This document shows, piece by piece, positions 9,577 to 18,391 of a stretch of 64,000 bases of DNA; position 1 is the first letter of the stretch; the number at the start of each line of letters is the position of its first letter. The notes under the pieces are model-generated. The model did no database searches. It worked only from the letters and a program-made list of their open reading frames with translations, and was not told the DNA's origin. The stretch is from Arthrobacter antibioticus (GTDB taxonomy: Bacteria > Actinomycetota > Actinomycetes > Actinomycetales > Micrococcaceae). Location of the stretch: the NCBI RefSeq assembly GCF_030063205.1, contig NZ_JASISQ010000001.1:485152-549151 (forward strand), given 5' to 3'. The position numbers were made by a program, and so were the translations under genes.

Positions 9577-10050
9577 TTAGTGAACAACTTCGCCGTTGGT
9601 CTCATAGGTGGCGATCTTTGAGATGCGGCGAACGTGACGCTCAGCGTTGCTGAATGGCTCGGCTAGAAAGGCTTCAATGATCTCTGTGGCCTCTTCAACA
9701 CTGTGCTGGCGCCCACCCACAGCAACCACGTTGGCGTCGTTATGCTCGCGGGCCAGCTTCGCAGTGGAGAGGTTCCATGCCAGCGCAGCGCGCACACCCT
9801 TGACCTTGTTGGCCGCGATCTGCTCGCCATTGCCAGACCCGCCCAGTACGATTCCCAGCGCATCGACTCCCTCGCTTTGGTCTGCGACAACGGCCAACGC
9901 CGCGTTGATGCAGAAAGAAGGATAGTCATCTTCGGCGTCGTACGCCTTGGGCCCATGGTCAACTAAGTCGTAGCCCTTGGCGATCAGAACTGTAATGAGG
10001 TGGGCACTGAGCTCCATGCCGGCATGGTCGGTTGCAATGTGAACGCGCAT
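9577..10050 (-). CDS. rpiB: Ribose-5-phosphate isomerase B
   Basis: This enzyme interconverts ribose 5-phosphate and ribulose 5-phosphate in the pentose phosphate pathway. The RpiB/LacAB fold is shown by the N-terminal MRVHIATDHAGMELS and by GIVLGGSGNGEQIAANK (about 68-84). The motif reads GGSGNG with Ser in place of Cys, as in mycobacterial-type RpiB, which uses a glutamate base. The 157-residue length is normal. A GGA element precedes the ATG. It lies 83 bp upstream of the glycosylase on the same strand and may be co-transcribed with it. Confidence 0.93.
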   Translation of the reverse strand: MRVHIATDHAGMELSAHLITVLIAKGYDLVDHGPKAYDAEDDYPSFCINAALAVVADQSEGVDALGIVLGGSGNGEQIAANKVKGVRAALAWNLSTAKLAREHNDANVVAVGGRQHSVEEATEIIEAFLAEPFSNAERHVRRISKIATYETNGEVVH

Positions 10051-10129
10051 GAGTGTTCCTTGATCTGGAAGTGAGTAGTACTCATCAGCCTACCCAAGCC
10101 TGCGACGTATGTGGGCCCGGTCGGAGGCA

Positions 10130-11179
10130 CTAGCGTTGTTGCGGCGATTTCCCGGCTCGACGGTTCAGAATCTGTGAGAGCTCATCAGCAATATCCAAAT
10201 TAGGCGCACTGACTACCACTTTCGCTCCGCTACTTTCCCTCAGTACGACGGCGGCTCCCGAGTGTGTCAAAAACGTAGCGGATCCGCTGTGCTTGCGTAG
10301 ACCCCAACCACCGTAGTTTTTCGCCACAATGTTCAGTGACACTGCGGCATCCACCTCTTCACAGGGGGCAACCACCACAGGTATCACTCCCAGCAGCTTC
10401 ACGATCAGCTGACTGCGATCAACCTCGACGGTTGCACACAGCATGGATATCGCCAGCAGCGCCAGAAGCCCTGCCGCCAAGAGAACCCACGGCGAGAGCA
10501 AAGCCAACAGGGCCCCAGGCAGGATGGCCGCCAGCAAAATCATCATGATCACTGAACTCTTCGGGTGCAGGAAGTAGGCCAGTTGGTCTTTGCCGGCAGC
10601 GGGATCTTCCTCGGCCAACAGGACTCGGGCCAGCGCTAGATCATCCGTTGAGCTCCACTGCTCGTCCGGTTTGAAAGTGAGGGCTAGAACTACGCCCATG
10701 GCCATAGCCAGCCCGCTGCCCATCAACATGACGTAGCCATCCACTTGAACGGCGGGTAGCTCCCCGGCACCGGCCTGGCCCAAAAGAGTGGCGGCGAAGA
10801 GTGCGCATGCTGTTAGTTGTAACGTCATGGCTACACCGAGCAGTATCCGCCGAAGCGTCCGTGAGAAGGTGGTGCGAGCGCCAAAGCTGCCTACACCCGC
10901 CCCAAGAATCAGAATGCTTGCCACTCCAATGCCCAAGAATGTAGGCAGTGGCACAGCCCACCCACCCACCGGAAGCAGCACGCCATCGGGAAGCTGGGAG
11001 CTGGTGAACACACCACCAAGGACCAGTGCGGCCGCGAGTAGGACCGGGAAAATCAAGGCAAAGCGCAGGGCCCTTGCATCGATGTGCCGCTCCCTCGTTG
11101 AATCATGACTGCCTGTGGAATCGTAACTGCCGGATGAATCATGACTGCCTGTTGAATCGTGATTGCCCTCGGATACCAT
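10130..11179 (-). CDS. DUF1648-like membrane protein with Ser/Asp/His-rich N-terminus
   Basis: The product is a 349-residue integral membrane protein of unknown function. The first about 30 residues contain four copies of a (N/S)(H/Y)DS(T/S)G hexapeptide. About six hydrophobic helices follow (near 40-60, 70-95, 105-130, 145-165, 210-240). The soluble C-terminal domain of about 90 residues has the signature NYGGWGLR and ends in basic residues. That tail resembles the product of the next gene (11184-11711), so the two probably arose by duplication and may form a complex. It is last in a three-gene operon, 4 bp after its neighbour. No enzymatic motif is visible. Confidence 0.55.
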   Translation of the reverse strand: MVSEGNHDSTGSHDSSGSYDSTGSHDSTRERHIDARALRFALIFPVLLAAALVLGGVFTSSQLPDGVLLPVGGWAVPLPTFLGIGVASILILGAGVGSFGARTTFSRTLRRILLGVAMTLQLTACALFAATLLGQAGAGELPAVQVDGYVMLMGSGLAMAMGVVLALTFKPDEQWSSTDDLALARVLLAEEDPAAGKDQLAYFLHPKSSVIMMILLAAILPGALLALLSPWVLLAAGLLALLAISMLCATVEVDRSQLIVKLLGVIPVVVAPCEEVDAAVSLNIVAKNYGGWGLRKHSGSATFLTHSGAAVVLRESSGAKVVVSAPNLDIADELSQILNRRAGKSPQQR

Positions 11180-11183
11180 GGGA

Positions 11184-11711
11184 CTAGCTTTTCACTGTTG
11201 TTGCGTGAACGTAACCATTGATAAGGGCTGCGGCTTTACCGGCTGTTTTCACGTCAGGCATAGAGATGACGAACTTCTGATGGAAACCCGCCTCTATCAC
11301 CAGTGCCGGTCCGCTGGCCATAATGAAACCAACAGAGCCGCCATTGATCCGGTAACCCCACCCGCCATAGTCCAACGCTTTGATGTCCTCCACCGTTGCC
11401 CGCTTGATTTCATCCCACGGCAACGGCATGACTTTGTAAAAACCGGCGGCCAGCACCTTCACGCCGTCGGGCCCAATCATCGCCGTACCACGAGTGAATA
11501 TCCAGATAACACCGCCCAGCACCGCACCCAACAAAGCCAACAACGGAAAAATGAAGAACAGGCCAACACCGGTGGCAGCCCCTATACCAAGACTTATGAT
11601 GGGCCCCCAACGGGCCATTGATACTTTTACGGCCATGGTCTCACCCCGTACGGCGCTGTCTTGGCCAGCCACAGCCAGTGGGCCTGTCATTGCTACGACA
11701 GCCTCGTTCAT
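11184..11711 (-). CDS. Small membrane protein with YGGWGYR domain
   Basis: This 175-residue protein has two adjacent hydrophobic helices (about 35-75: ISLGIGAATGVGLFFIF, LLGAVLGGVIWIF) and a C-terminal domain of about 95 residues. The pattern LPWDEIKRATVEDI...YGGWGYR...GFIMASGPALVIEAG looks like a bacterial pleckstrin-homology-like fold, but that is inference. The YGGWG segment is shared with the downstream gene product. Its ATG overlaps the stop of the upstream DUF1648 gene by four bases, so it is translationally coupled. The function is unknown. Confidence 0.55.
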   Translation of the reverse strand: MNEAVVAMTGPLAVAGQDSAVRGETMAVKVSMARWGPIISLGIGAATGVGLFFIFPLLALLGAVLGGVIWIFTRGTAMIGPDGVKVLAAGFYKVMPLPWDEIKRATVEDIKALDYGGWGYRINGGSVGFIMASGPALVIEAGFHQKFVISMPDVKTAGKAAALINGYVHATTVKS

Positions 11712-12313
11712 AGCCAGAGCGTGCCGGTCAGGGCCCGCTCGGTTTCACCGGGCCGGTACAGCCAGATCGCAGCGGCTCCGGCTACAAAAGCCAGCCCCAA
11801 TCCCCCTGCCATAACAGGTGCCGACAATGCGGGGGCGGATGGGTCTACAAGGTCAAGTTGTCCCGCCACGATAGCGGCCATCAGCGCCACCATGCCTGTG
11901 CCAAAGCCCACGCCAAAACCGACTCCGATGCGCGCTATGAGAAGGTTCTGGCTGCGGGTGGCGATCGCCAAGAATGAAATTCCAGAGCCGGTGCCTGCGG
12001 CCAGGGCTACTGTCATGGCAGCCATTGACCATAACGAGGAATGCCCGTCCACTTCATTTTTGCCATTCCAGTGTGTAGCCAGCTCAGTTGGCAACCGTTG
12101 CGCCACCATGAACATCCAAACAACCACCAAAACACCAGCAAGCAAGGGCCCGCCAATGACAGTAATAAGCCACCGCCGGTTGTAAACCCGCTCATCCTCA
12201 GCACTGCGTCCTTGTTGCCCCACGAAAACCCGTCTTTCACGATCCTGCATGAGCCGCAAAATTCTTGCCATCAACTCAAGAGTGCCCCGCTGCGGAAGTA
12301 CCCACAACTCCAT
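11708..12313 (-). CDS. DUF1648 domain membrane protein
   Basis: This 201-residue membrane protein carries a DUF1648 signature, the stretch RLPTELATHWNGKNEVDG between helix 1 (about 45-65) and helix 2. Two more helices lie near the C-terminus (ALSAPVMAGGLGLAFVAG). The N-terminus is cytoplasmic and basic (MARILRLMQDRERR). DUF1648 occurs in SdpI-like immunity or signalling proteins, but the role here is unknown. The start chosen is ATG at 12313, with AGGA about 11 bases upstream; the open frame to 12475 shows no family similarity. It heads a three-gene operon. Confidence 0.6.
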   Translation of the reverse strand: MELWVLPQRGTLELMARILRLMQDRERRVFVGQQGRSAEDERVYNRRWLITVIGGPLLAGVLVVVWMFMVAQRLPTELATHWNGKNEVDGHSSLWSMAAMTVALAAGTGSGISFLAIATRSQNLLIARIGVGFGVGFGTGMVALMAAIVAGQLDLVDPSAPALSAPVMAGGLGLAFVAGAAAIWLYRPGETERALTGTLWL

Positions 12314-12500
12314 CGCGAAACAGTTCCTGCGGGCCGTCCTGTGGACAAGTTCAAGTGGGCCAGAGGAGACCCGAACCACATCCGGGCTCAATTGGTGACA
12401 GAATTGAGATAACGGTTGCCGGACAACGTTCCGGCGGCTGCAGCCCACGGTAATCCTGTGGGCCGCCCAATACATCCGAACTCAAACGGAAGGCATCACT

Positions 12501-15059
12501 TTGCCTGGTATGAACCTGACCCGCGCCGAAGCCATTGAACGCACGGCGACCCTAAGCGTCAAAAGCTACGACGTCACACTTGATTTAACCGCTTCAGATA
12601 CTACTTTCCCCTCCACAACCGTGGTGAGATTTAGCGCGAAGGAGGGTTCGTCGTCGTTCATTGATGCGGTAACCGCCGCCGTGCACCGGGTGACATTGAA
12701 CGGTGTGGACCAAGACCTTGCTGAGGTGTCCGACGGCGTACGCATCCAACTGCCGAATCTGGCCGCCGAGAATGAACTGACAGTGGTCGCTGACGCCCGC
12801 TTCATGAATACCGGCGAGGGCCTGCACCGCTTCGTTGACCCCGTGGACGGTGAGGTGTACCTGTACAGCCAGTTCGAGGTGCCAGATAGCCGGCGCATGT
12901 TTGCCGTGTTCGAGCAGCCAGATCAGAAGGCTACTTTCACCTTCCACGTCACGGCCCCCGCGCACTGGGACGTCATCTCCAACTCCCCCACCCCGGCCCC
13001 GGAGAGTGCTGGCGAAGGCAAAGCCAGCTGGCACTTCGAGCCCACGTTGACGATGTCCAGCTACATCACTGCACTCATTGCCGGCCCTTATGAATCTGTT
13101 CGCAGCGAGCTGACAAGCTCCGATGGCCGCGTGGTGCCGCTGGGCGTGTTTGCCCGTAAATCTCTCATGGAATATCTTGACGCCGAGAACGTTTTTGAGC
13201 TGACCCGGCAAGGCTTTGAGTACTTTGAAAAGCAGTTCGGTGTCCCTTACCCGTTCCCAAAGTATGACCAGCTGTTCGTGCCAGAGTTCAACGCCGGCGC
13301 TATGGAGAATGCCGGGGCCGTAACGTTCTTGGAAAGCTACGTGTTCCGGTCCAAGGTCACCGACGCCATGGTTGAACGCCGCGCCATCACCATCCTGCAC
13401 GAGCTGGCCCACATGTGGTTCGGCGATCTTGTGACAATGCGCTGGTGGAACGATCTCTGGCTCAATGAATCATTCGCCGAGTTCATGTCCACATTGGCCG
13501 CCGCCGAGAACACAAAGTACGTGGACTCCTGGACCACCTTCTCCTCCCTGGAAAAGAGCTGGGCGTACCGTCAGGACCAGCTCCCGTCCACACACCCCAT
13601 CAAGGCCGAGATCAACGACCTTGAAGACGTACTGGTCAACTTTGACGGCATCACCTACGCCAAGGGTGCCTCGGTACTGCGCCAGTTGGTTGCCTGGGTA
13701 GGCCAAGAGGAATTCATGGCAGGGGTGCGCGCCTACTTTGCCAAGCACGCCTGGTCCAACACGGAGCTGCCCGATCTCATGGTGGAGCTTGAGGCTGCCA
13801 GCGGTCGCGATCTATCAGTGTGGACGCAAAAGTGGCTTGAAACAGCGGGTGTCAACACGCTCAAGGCCGCCCTTGATGTGGCGGATGACGGCACGATCAC
13901 CAGCTTCTCCATTGTGCAGTCCGCTGTGGCCGAGCATCCCACGTTGCGCCCGCACCGCATGGCGGTTGGCTTCTATAATCTGGCGCAGGAGGGCGAAGAC
14001 GCTGGCAAACTGGTACGCACGCACCGCGTGGAACTAGATGTTGACGGAGCCGTTACACACGTGCCGGAACTGGTGGGTATGCAGCGTCCGGCATTGATAC
14101 TGCTCAATGATGACGATCTGGCTTACGCCAAGATCCGTCTCGACCCAGCCTCACTTGCCACTGCTAAGACGCATTTGAAGGACTTCAAAGAGTCACTGCC
14201 CCGCACCCTGGTTTCGGCATCTGCATGGGATGCTGCACGGGATGGCGAAACACCAGCGCGTGAATACGTCCAGTTTGTGCTGGACACCATTGGATACGAG
14301 ACTGACTCCTCAGTGGTGATGGTGCTGCTGCGCCAGTTGGCTACGGCATTGGCATTCTATGTTGCCCCCGAGCACCAAAAGCGGGCAGCTGTTGCTGCTG
14401 CGGATTCCTTGTGGGGCCTGGCTCAGTGCGCTCAGGCTGGCTCGGATGCGCAGCTGCAGTTCGTGAAAGCGTTTGCCTCCCATGCCCAGTCCGCTGAGCA
14501 GTTGGACCTTGTCCAGGGTTTGCTTGATGGGAGTGCCACGCTAGAGGACCTGACCATCGACACCGATATTCGTTGGGAATTCCTCATTTCACTGGTGGCC
14601 GGTGGCCGCGCCGATGCCGATGCTATCGAGGCTGCCCAGGCACTGGATAACACTCAGACCGGTCAGTTGGCGGCAGCCACCGCACACGCGGCCATCCCCA
14701 CGGCCCAGGCGAAGGCTGCGACCTGGGAGGCTGTTGTTGTTGACGGTGTGGGCGCCAATGCTGTGCAACGCGCAGCCATTACTGGTTTCAGCAAAGTATG
14801 GGACACGGCATTGCTTGAGCCGTATGTGGAGAAGTACTTTGCCGCGATTCAGCGCGTGTGGGAAGAGTCCTCATATGAGACTTCTTCAACCATCATCACC
14901 GGCCTGTACCCCTCGCAGCTGGTTTCCCAGCACACCCTGGATGCCACCGACGCGTTCTTGGCGCAGCTGGGCACAGGCACGCCTGCGCTGCACCGCCTGT
15001 TGGTGGAAAGCCGGGACACAGTAGTACGGGCACTACGGGCCCAGGCGGCGGACAAGTAA
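12501..15059 (+). CDS. pepN: Aminopeptidase N (M1 zinc metallopeptidase)
   Basis: This enzyme removes N-terminal residues from peptides in the cytoplasm. The M1 signatures are complete: substrate motif GAMENAG (about 266-272), zinc motif HELAHMWFGD (about 299-308) and the third ligand in NESFAEF about 18 residues on. The ERAP1-like C-terminal helical domain follows, for 852 residues in total. The start is probably TTG at 12501, because GGAAGG sits 7 bases upstream and PGMNLTR is an expected N-terminus; ATG at 12510 is the alternative. It diverges from the DUF1648 operon. Confidence 0.94.
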   Translation: MPGMNLTRAEAIERTATLSVKSYDVTLDLTASDTTFPSTTVVRFSAKEGSSSFIDAVTAAVHRVTLNGVDQDLAEVSDGVRIQLPNLAAENELTVVADARFMNTGEGLHRFVDPVDGEVYLYSQFEVPDSRRMFAVFEQPDQKATFTFHVTAPAHWDVISNSPTPAPESAGEGKASWHFEPTLTMSSYITALIAGPYESVRSELTSSDGRVVPLGVFARKSLMEYLDAENVFELTRQGFEYFEKQFGVPYPFPKYDQLFVPEFNAGAMENAGAVTFLESYVFRSKVTDAMVERRAITILHELAHMWFGDLVTMRWWNDLWLNESFAEFMSTLAAAENTKYVDSWTTFSSLEKSWAYRQDQLPSTHPIKAEINDLEDVLVNFDGITYAKGASVLRQLVAWVGQEEFMAGVRAYFAKHAWSNTELPDLMVELEAASGRDLSVWTQKWLETAGVNTLKAALDVADDGTITSFSIVQSAVAEHPTLRPHRMAVGFYNLAQEGEDAGKLVRTHRVELDVDGAVTHVPELVGMQRPALILLNDDDLAYAKIRLDPASLATAKTHLKDFKESLPRTLVSASAWDAARDGETPAREYVQFVLDTIGYETDSSVVMVLLRQLATALAFYVAPEHQKRAAVAAADSLWGLAQCAQAGSDAQLQFVKAFASHAQSAEQLDLVQGLLDGSATLEDLTIDTDIRWEFLISLVAGGRADADAIEAAQALDNTQTGQLAAATAHAAIPTAQAKAATWEAVVVDGVGANAVQRAAITGFSKVWDTALLEPYVEKYFAAIQRVWEESSYETSSTIITGLYPSQLVSQHTLDATDAFLAQLGTGTPALHRLLVESRDTVVRALRAQAADK

Positions 15060-15065
15060 CACCTG

Positions 15066-15154
15066 GTTCGACTCCTGCGCACCGTGCGGAGGGCTAGTGC
15101 CGCAGCGATGGCTGTGGCGGCACGGCCAACCCGTACCGTGCGCAGGAGTCGAAC
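15066..15154. repeat. Nested inverted repeats downstream of pepN
   Basis: A perfect 17-bp inverted repeat (15066-15082 and 15138-15154, GTTCGACTCCTGCGCAC) encloses an inner 7-bp inverted repeat (15097-15103 and 15117-15123). It begins 7 bases after the pepN stop and ends shortly before the osmC promoter. It could end pepN transcription, but no T-run follows, so the role is uncertain. Confidence 0.8.
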
Positions 15155-15169
15155 TGACGTGTTCTGCTT

Positions 15170-15175
15170 TAGACT
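15170..15175 (+). promoter_or_regulatory. -10 element for leaderless osmC
   Basis: TAGACT lies exactly six bases upstream of the osmC ATG with no ribosome-binding site between, the layout of an actinobacterial leaderless transcript. No clear -35 is seen. Confidence 0.5.
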
Positions 15176-15181
15176 GCAGCC

Positions 15182-15664
15182 ATGGCCTTGAACCAGCACC
15201 ACTACGAGATCAACGTCAATTGGACCGGAAATTTGGGTTCCGGTACCTCCGGCTATAAGAAGTATGGCCGTGATCACACAATCACGGCCATTGGGCTGCC
15301 AGTCCTGCTGGGCTCAGCCGATAAGACGTTTCATGGCGATAGTGATAGATGGAATCCGGAACAACTCCTTGTCACAGCCTTAGCACAGTGTCATATGCTC
15401 TCTTACCTTCATGTGGCCGTCCTCCATGGCGTAGTTGTGACCAAGTACGAAGACCGGGCCACAGGCACGCTTGTCATGACCCCCGACGGCAACGGCCACT
15501 TCGAATCAGTGACGCTGCACCCCCGGATCTATGTTGCCGATCCGGCAACTGAACAACTAGCCCTCTCGCTGCACGCCGAAGCCGCATCAAAGTGCTTCAT
15601 TGCCCGCAGCGTAAACTTTCCTGTCAACCATGATCCCGGTCTGCTAACCGCAACGCAGGACTAG
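15182..15664 (+). CDS. OsmC family peroxiredoxin-like protein
   Basis: This 160-residue OsmC-fold protein is likely a thiol peroxidase reducing organic hydroperoxides. Both redox cysteines of the family are present: ALAQCHMLSYL (about Cys72) and ASKCFIARS (about Cys139). HYEINVNWTGN starts the first beta strands, and DRWNPEQLL is a conserved substrate-region motif. No ribosome-binding site is seen; TAGACT six bases before the ATG suggests leaderless expression. OsmC and Ohr subtypes cannot be fully separated here, though the sequence is nearer OsmC. Confidence 0.85.
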   Translation: MALNQHHYEINVNWTGNLGSGTSGYKKYGRDHTITAIGLPVLLGSADKTFHGDSDRWNPEQLLVTALAQCHMLSYLHVAVLHGVVVTKYEDRATGTLVMTPDGNGHFESVTLHPRIYVADPATEQLALSLHAEAASKCFIARSVNFPVNHDPGLLTATQD

Positions 15665-15740
15665 CTCAAACTGGTCTGCGCGCTAGGGTTGAGAAGTAAG
15701 GTCCACCTTCCACCACGAACTACCAAAGGGTACAGCGCGC

Positions 15741-16391
15741 GTGCAATCAACCAAGTTATTCATCGGCTCTGACGGTACTATCCTGGAGCGTCTGGCCCTT
15801 GCCGGTATCACGGCCGCCGTTGGCATACTGGTGTGGTTGGTACTTCACTACCTAATCCGCATTGTGGTGAAACGAGCCATGGCGGAGCGCACATACCTAC
15901 AGCACCGGTCCCTGCGTTGGGCCGGTCCCATGCTGCGCAACATTGATCCTATGATCCGTGCCTTGGATAATGAACGTCGCGGCCAGCGGGCCCGCACCAT
16001 CGGCTCGTTGTTGAACTCAGTGCTAACCACAGTGGTTTGTGTCGTCACTGGTTTCTATATTTTGATCGCCTTTGAAATCAACATCGCCCCGCTGCTGGCA
16101 AGCGTAGGGGTGTTGGGCATTGCCATTGGTTTTGGTTGCCAACAGCTCATCCGCGATTTTCTCGCCGGCATCTTCATCACCATCGAGGATCAATACGGTA
16201 TTGGCGATGTGATTGAAACAAGTGAAGTGGTTGGCTCAGTTGAATATCTAGGGTTGCGCATCACCCGTGTCAGAGCAGAGAACGGCACCCTGTGGTATAT
16301 CCGCAACGGCGAAATCATGCGTTTAGGCAACCGTTCCAAAGGCAACTACCGTCCGGTCCAGGAAGACCCTGCCGGCCCGGGCACGAACTAA
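15741..16391 (+). CDS. MscS-family mechanosensitive ion channel
   Basis: This small MscS-type channel (216 residues) would release solutes on hypo-osmotic shock. Helix 1 is at about 16-40, helix 2 near 95-115 and the pore-lining helix near 115-140 (LLASVGVLGIAIGFGCQQLIRD). The beta domain follows with ITIEDQYGIGDVIE and LRITRVR...NGTLWYIRNGEI. The C-terminus is short and lacks the full alpha/beta cage. GTG start; AAAGGG lies 10 bases upstream. It is followed 38 bp later by the haemoglobin gene, possibly co-transcribed. Confidence 0.88.
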   Translation: MQSTKLFIGSDGTILERLALAGITAAVGILVWLVLHYLIRIVVKRAMAERTYLQHRSLRWAGPMLRNIDPMIRALDNERRGQRARTIGSLLNSVLTTVVCVVTGFYILIAFEINIAPLLASVGVLGIAIGFGCQQLIRDFLAGIFITIEDQYGIGDVIETSEVVGSVEYLGLRITRVRAENGTLWYIRNGEIMRLGNRSKGNYRPVQEDPAGPGTN

Positions 16392-16429
16392 ATTACCGAT
16401 TCCATAAACTAGAAAGCACTCTCAACGCC

Positions 16430-17035
16430 ATGAGCACCGAGCATAACCCTACTTCTCCTTTCGCCAACGGCCCCGCCGAGAATGACGCCGCGGAGGGCAC
16501 CCCCATTCCCTCACGTTTTGGGGAACCGTTGGCCCGCATGCTGCCGATTCCAACCACGAGGGGCCGGCAGCTGCCATCCACAACCGGGCCAGCTGCCTCC
16601 CACTCGGTCGTGAGCGGGGAAGAGGCCGAACCCGCGGATTACTCTGACACGTTCTATGGGCAAATCGGTGGTCACGAGACATTCAAGAAAATGATTCACG
16701 TGTTTTACCAAGGCATTGCCGCAGATCCACTGCTGCGCGCCATGTATGCGGAGGAGGACTTGGGCCCGGCAGAGCACCGGATGCTGATGTTCATGGAACA
16801 GTATTGGGGCGGTCCGCGGACGTACTTGGAAGAACGCGGCCACCCGAGGCTGCGCATGCGTCACGTTCCATTCGCGGTAACCCCGGAGGCCCGAGACCGT
16901 TGGCTGGCAGCCATGCGCAAGGGCGTCGATGCCGTGCAGCTCTCTCCCATGCATGAGGCCACCCTCTGGGATTATCTCGAGCGCGCAGCACACTCACTTG
17001 TCAACGCTGCGTCAGAGCCGGCACAGAAGCTCTAG
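16430..17035 (+). CDS. glbO: Group II truncated haemoglobin (GlbO-like)
   Basis: This 2-on-2 globin binds haem and O2, and may serve oxygen handling or peroxide/NO detoxification. The globin domain covers about 65-190: FYGQIGGHETF, the distal region FYQGIAADPLLRAMY, FMEQYWGGPRTY and the proximal histidine region HPRLRMRHVPF. Trp in RDRWLAAM fits group II. The N-terminal 60 or so residues are a low-complexity Pro/Ala-rich extension, longer than typical. The ATG at 16430 was chosen over the longer frame from 16292, which runs inside mscS. It lies 38 bp after mscS. Confidence 0.88.
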   Translation: MSTEHNPTSPFANGPAENDAAEGTPIPSRFGEPLARMLPIPTTRGRQLPSTTGPAASHSVVSGEEAEPADYSDTFYGQIGGHETFKKMIHVFYQGIAADPLLRAMYAEEDLGPAEHRMLMFMEQYWGGPRTYLEERGHPRLRMRHVPFAVTPEARDRWLAAMRKGVDAVQLSPMHEATLWDYLERAAHSLVNAASEPAQKL

Positions 17036-17095
17036 AAGCTCTTCTGGCAATGGCTGAGGCTTCCACCAACCGCCGCCATGTAATAGCCGTTGGGC

Positions 17096-17764
17096 TCAGA
17101 GGAACGCCGTGGGGCGGATCAGAATATGACCACGGTTTGTACTGACGCGCAGCCACTTGTGAGAGCGGTAAATGATGCCGTTTTCTCCGGGAGCCACGAA
17201 TCCCAGGGCGTACGCGGCGAATGCGGCTCCGCCAGGTACATCGCCTGGGAGGCCTTCCATCGGCCGGCCCCAGACCGATGCGCGGATATTGTTGACCAAC
17301 ATGGCGCCCGGGTTGACCGGGATGATCTGGCCAATTTCCTGAACCCCCGCCTTGGCTACCTCGATCAGATTGTCAGTTGAGACCGTGCCAAGCTCCTCCC
17401 ATGCACCGCGTGGTGCACTGACACCTGCCCATGACTCATTGACGCTAATGGGCGGCACGGGCAGCCGAAGATCATTTGTATCCATGCGTGCCAGGCGATC
17501 CGCCACAGAGGAAAGCGACACCGTCACATCAATGTCCGACGGCGTCCCCAACCTCATGGTGCGCAGGCCCAGAACCGTTGGGGTACCTTCGCCCAGGAGC
17601 TTGCCTCGCATAACACATACATACGCCGCAAGTACGTTCCCGGCCCCCTGAAGCCGAATAGCGCCGTCGTCCGCTGTACGGGCGCGCGCCACAAAGGTGC
17701 GTAAATCCGCCAGCGTTCCAGCGTCTTCCAGTAGCAGTTCGTCGGTGTTAGTGGTGGTGGACAT
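17096..17764 (-). CDS. Conserved hypothetical protein
   Basis: This 222-residue soluble protein has no domain I can name. It has the look of a conserved actinobacterial protein. It lacks a signal peptide and membrane helices, with regular alpha/beta composition and conserved-looking segments such as IRLQGAGNVLAAYVCV, NESWAGVSAPRGAW and PVNPGAMLVNNIRASVWG. Its ATG overlaps the stop of the hot-dog thioesterase gene by one base (TGATG), so it is translationally coupled and may work with it. No catalytic motif was recognised. Confidence 0.65.
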   Translation of the reverse strand: MSTTTNTDELLLEDAGTLADLRTFVARARTADDGAIRLQGAGNVLAAYVCVMRGKLLGEGTPTVLGLRTMRLGTPSDIDVTVSLSSVADRLARMDTNDLRLPVPPISVNESWAGVSAPRGAWEELGTVSTDNLIEVAKAGVQEIGQIIPVNPGAMLVNNIRASVWGRPMEGLPGDVPGGAAFAAYALGFVAPGENGIIYRSHKWLRVSTNRGHILIRPTAFL

Positions 17765-18255
17765 CAGATACTTCCTTCAACAAGTGCGGGGTTGCTTGGG
17801 CGTGCCGGGCTGCGTTTGAACGGGACGGGGTCCCCGCGCCACGCCTCTAATGCAGTGCGCTGTTGGTCGGTGAGGCGCACTGGACGCCCGGTACTACGCG
17901 AGACCAAAACCATGGAAGTGGCAGCTTGTGCGTAAATCACCGAAGAGTCAGGTTCCGTGATGATGTAGCCGAAGTCAAAGCTGGAGCCGCCAACGTGTGT
18001 GACCCAAATTTGTACCACGATGGGTTGCGGCCGGAAACTGATGGGTGCAAGGTACTCAATTTCATTTCGCCCCACCAGCGTGAATAAATCCGTGCCAATA
18101 AGGTCTTGGAAAGTGCCGCCGTCGGGAAGTTCCGTGTAAGTCAGCTGGACGCGCGCATCCTCAAGATACTGCAAATAAACCACATTGTTGACGTGACCAT
18201 AGGAATCAATGTCGCCGAAACGGATTTGCTGTGAGAGATCAATACCAGATGCCAT
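17764..18255 (-). CDS. Hot-dog fold acyl-CoA thioesterase (4HBT/YbgC type)
   Basis: This 163-residue thioesterase likely hydrolyses short or medium acyl-CoA. The 4HBT signature DIDSYGHVNNVVYLQYLED occurs near residues 14-32, and strand VGRNEIEYLAPISF follows. The ATG at 18255 was chosen because the family N-terminus begins shortly before QIRFGDIDSYGH. The longer frame to 18291 is also possible. It is divergent from the TesB-type thioesterase gene and coupled to the hypothetical gene downstream, so acyl-CoA hydrolases sit on both sides of this promoter region. Confidence 0.85.
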   Translation of the reverse strand: MASGIDLSQQIRFGDIDSYGHVNNVVYLQYLEDARVQLTYTELPDGGTFQDLIGTDLFTLVGRNEIEYLAPISFRPQPIVVQIWVTHVGGSSFDFGYIITEPDSSVIYAQAATSMVLVSRSTGRPVRLTDQQRTALEAWRGDPVPFKRSPARPSNPALVEGSI

Positions 18256-18391
18256 GCTTTCATCATGCCAAAGCCGCCCAGGCGCCACCAATCGAAGTCG
18301 GCAAGGTCACAGTATTGCGGCTGAAAATGGCTGTATCTACACCGGGGAGTCCATTTGTCGCAAGGACCTGCGGACGCATAGAGTCACGTTT

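Noticed and set aside
12594-13412. Minus-strand open frame opposite pepN
   Set aside because: Antisense shadow of the M1 peptidase; catalytic motifs are on the plus strand.
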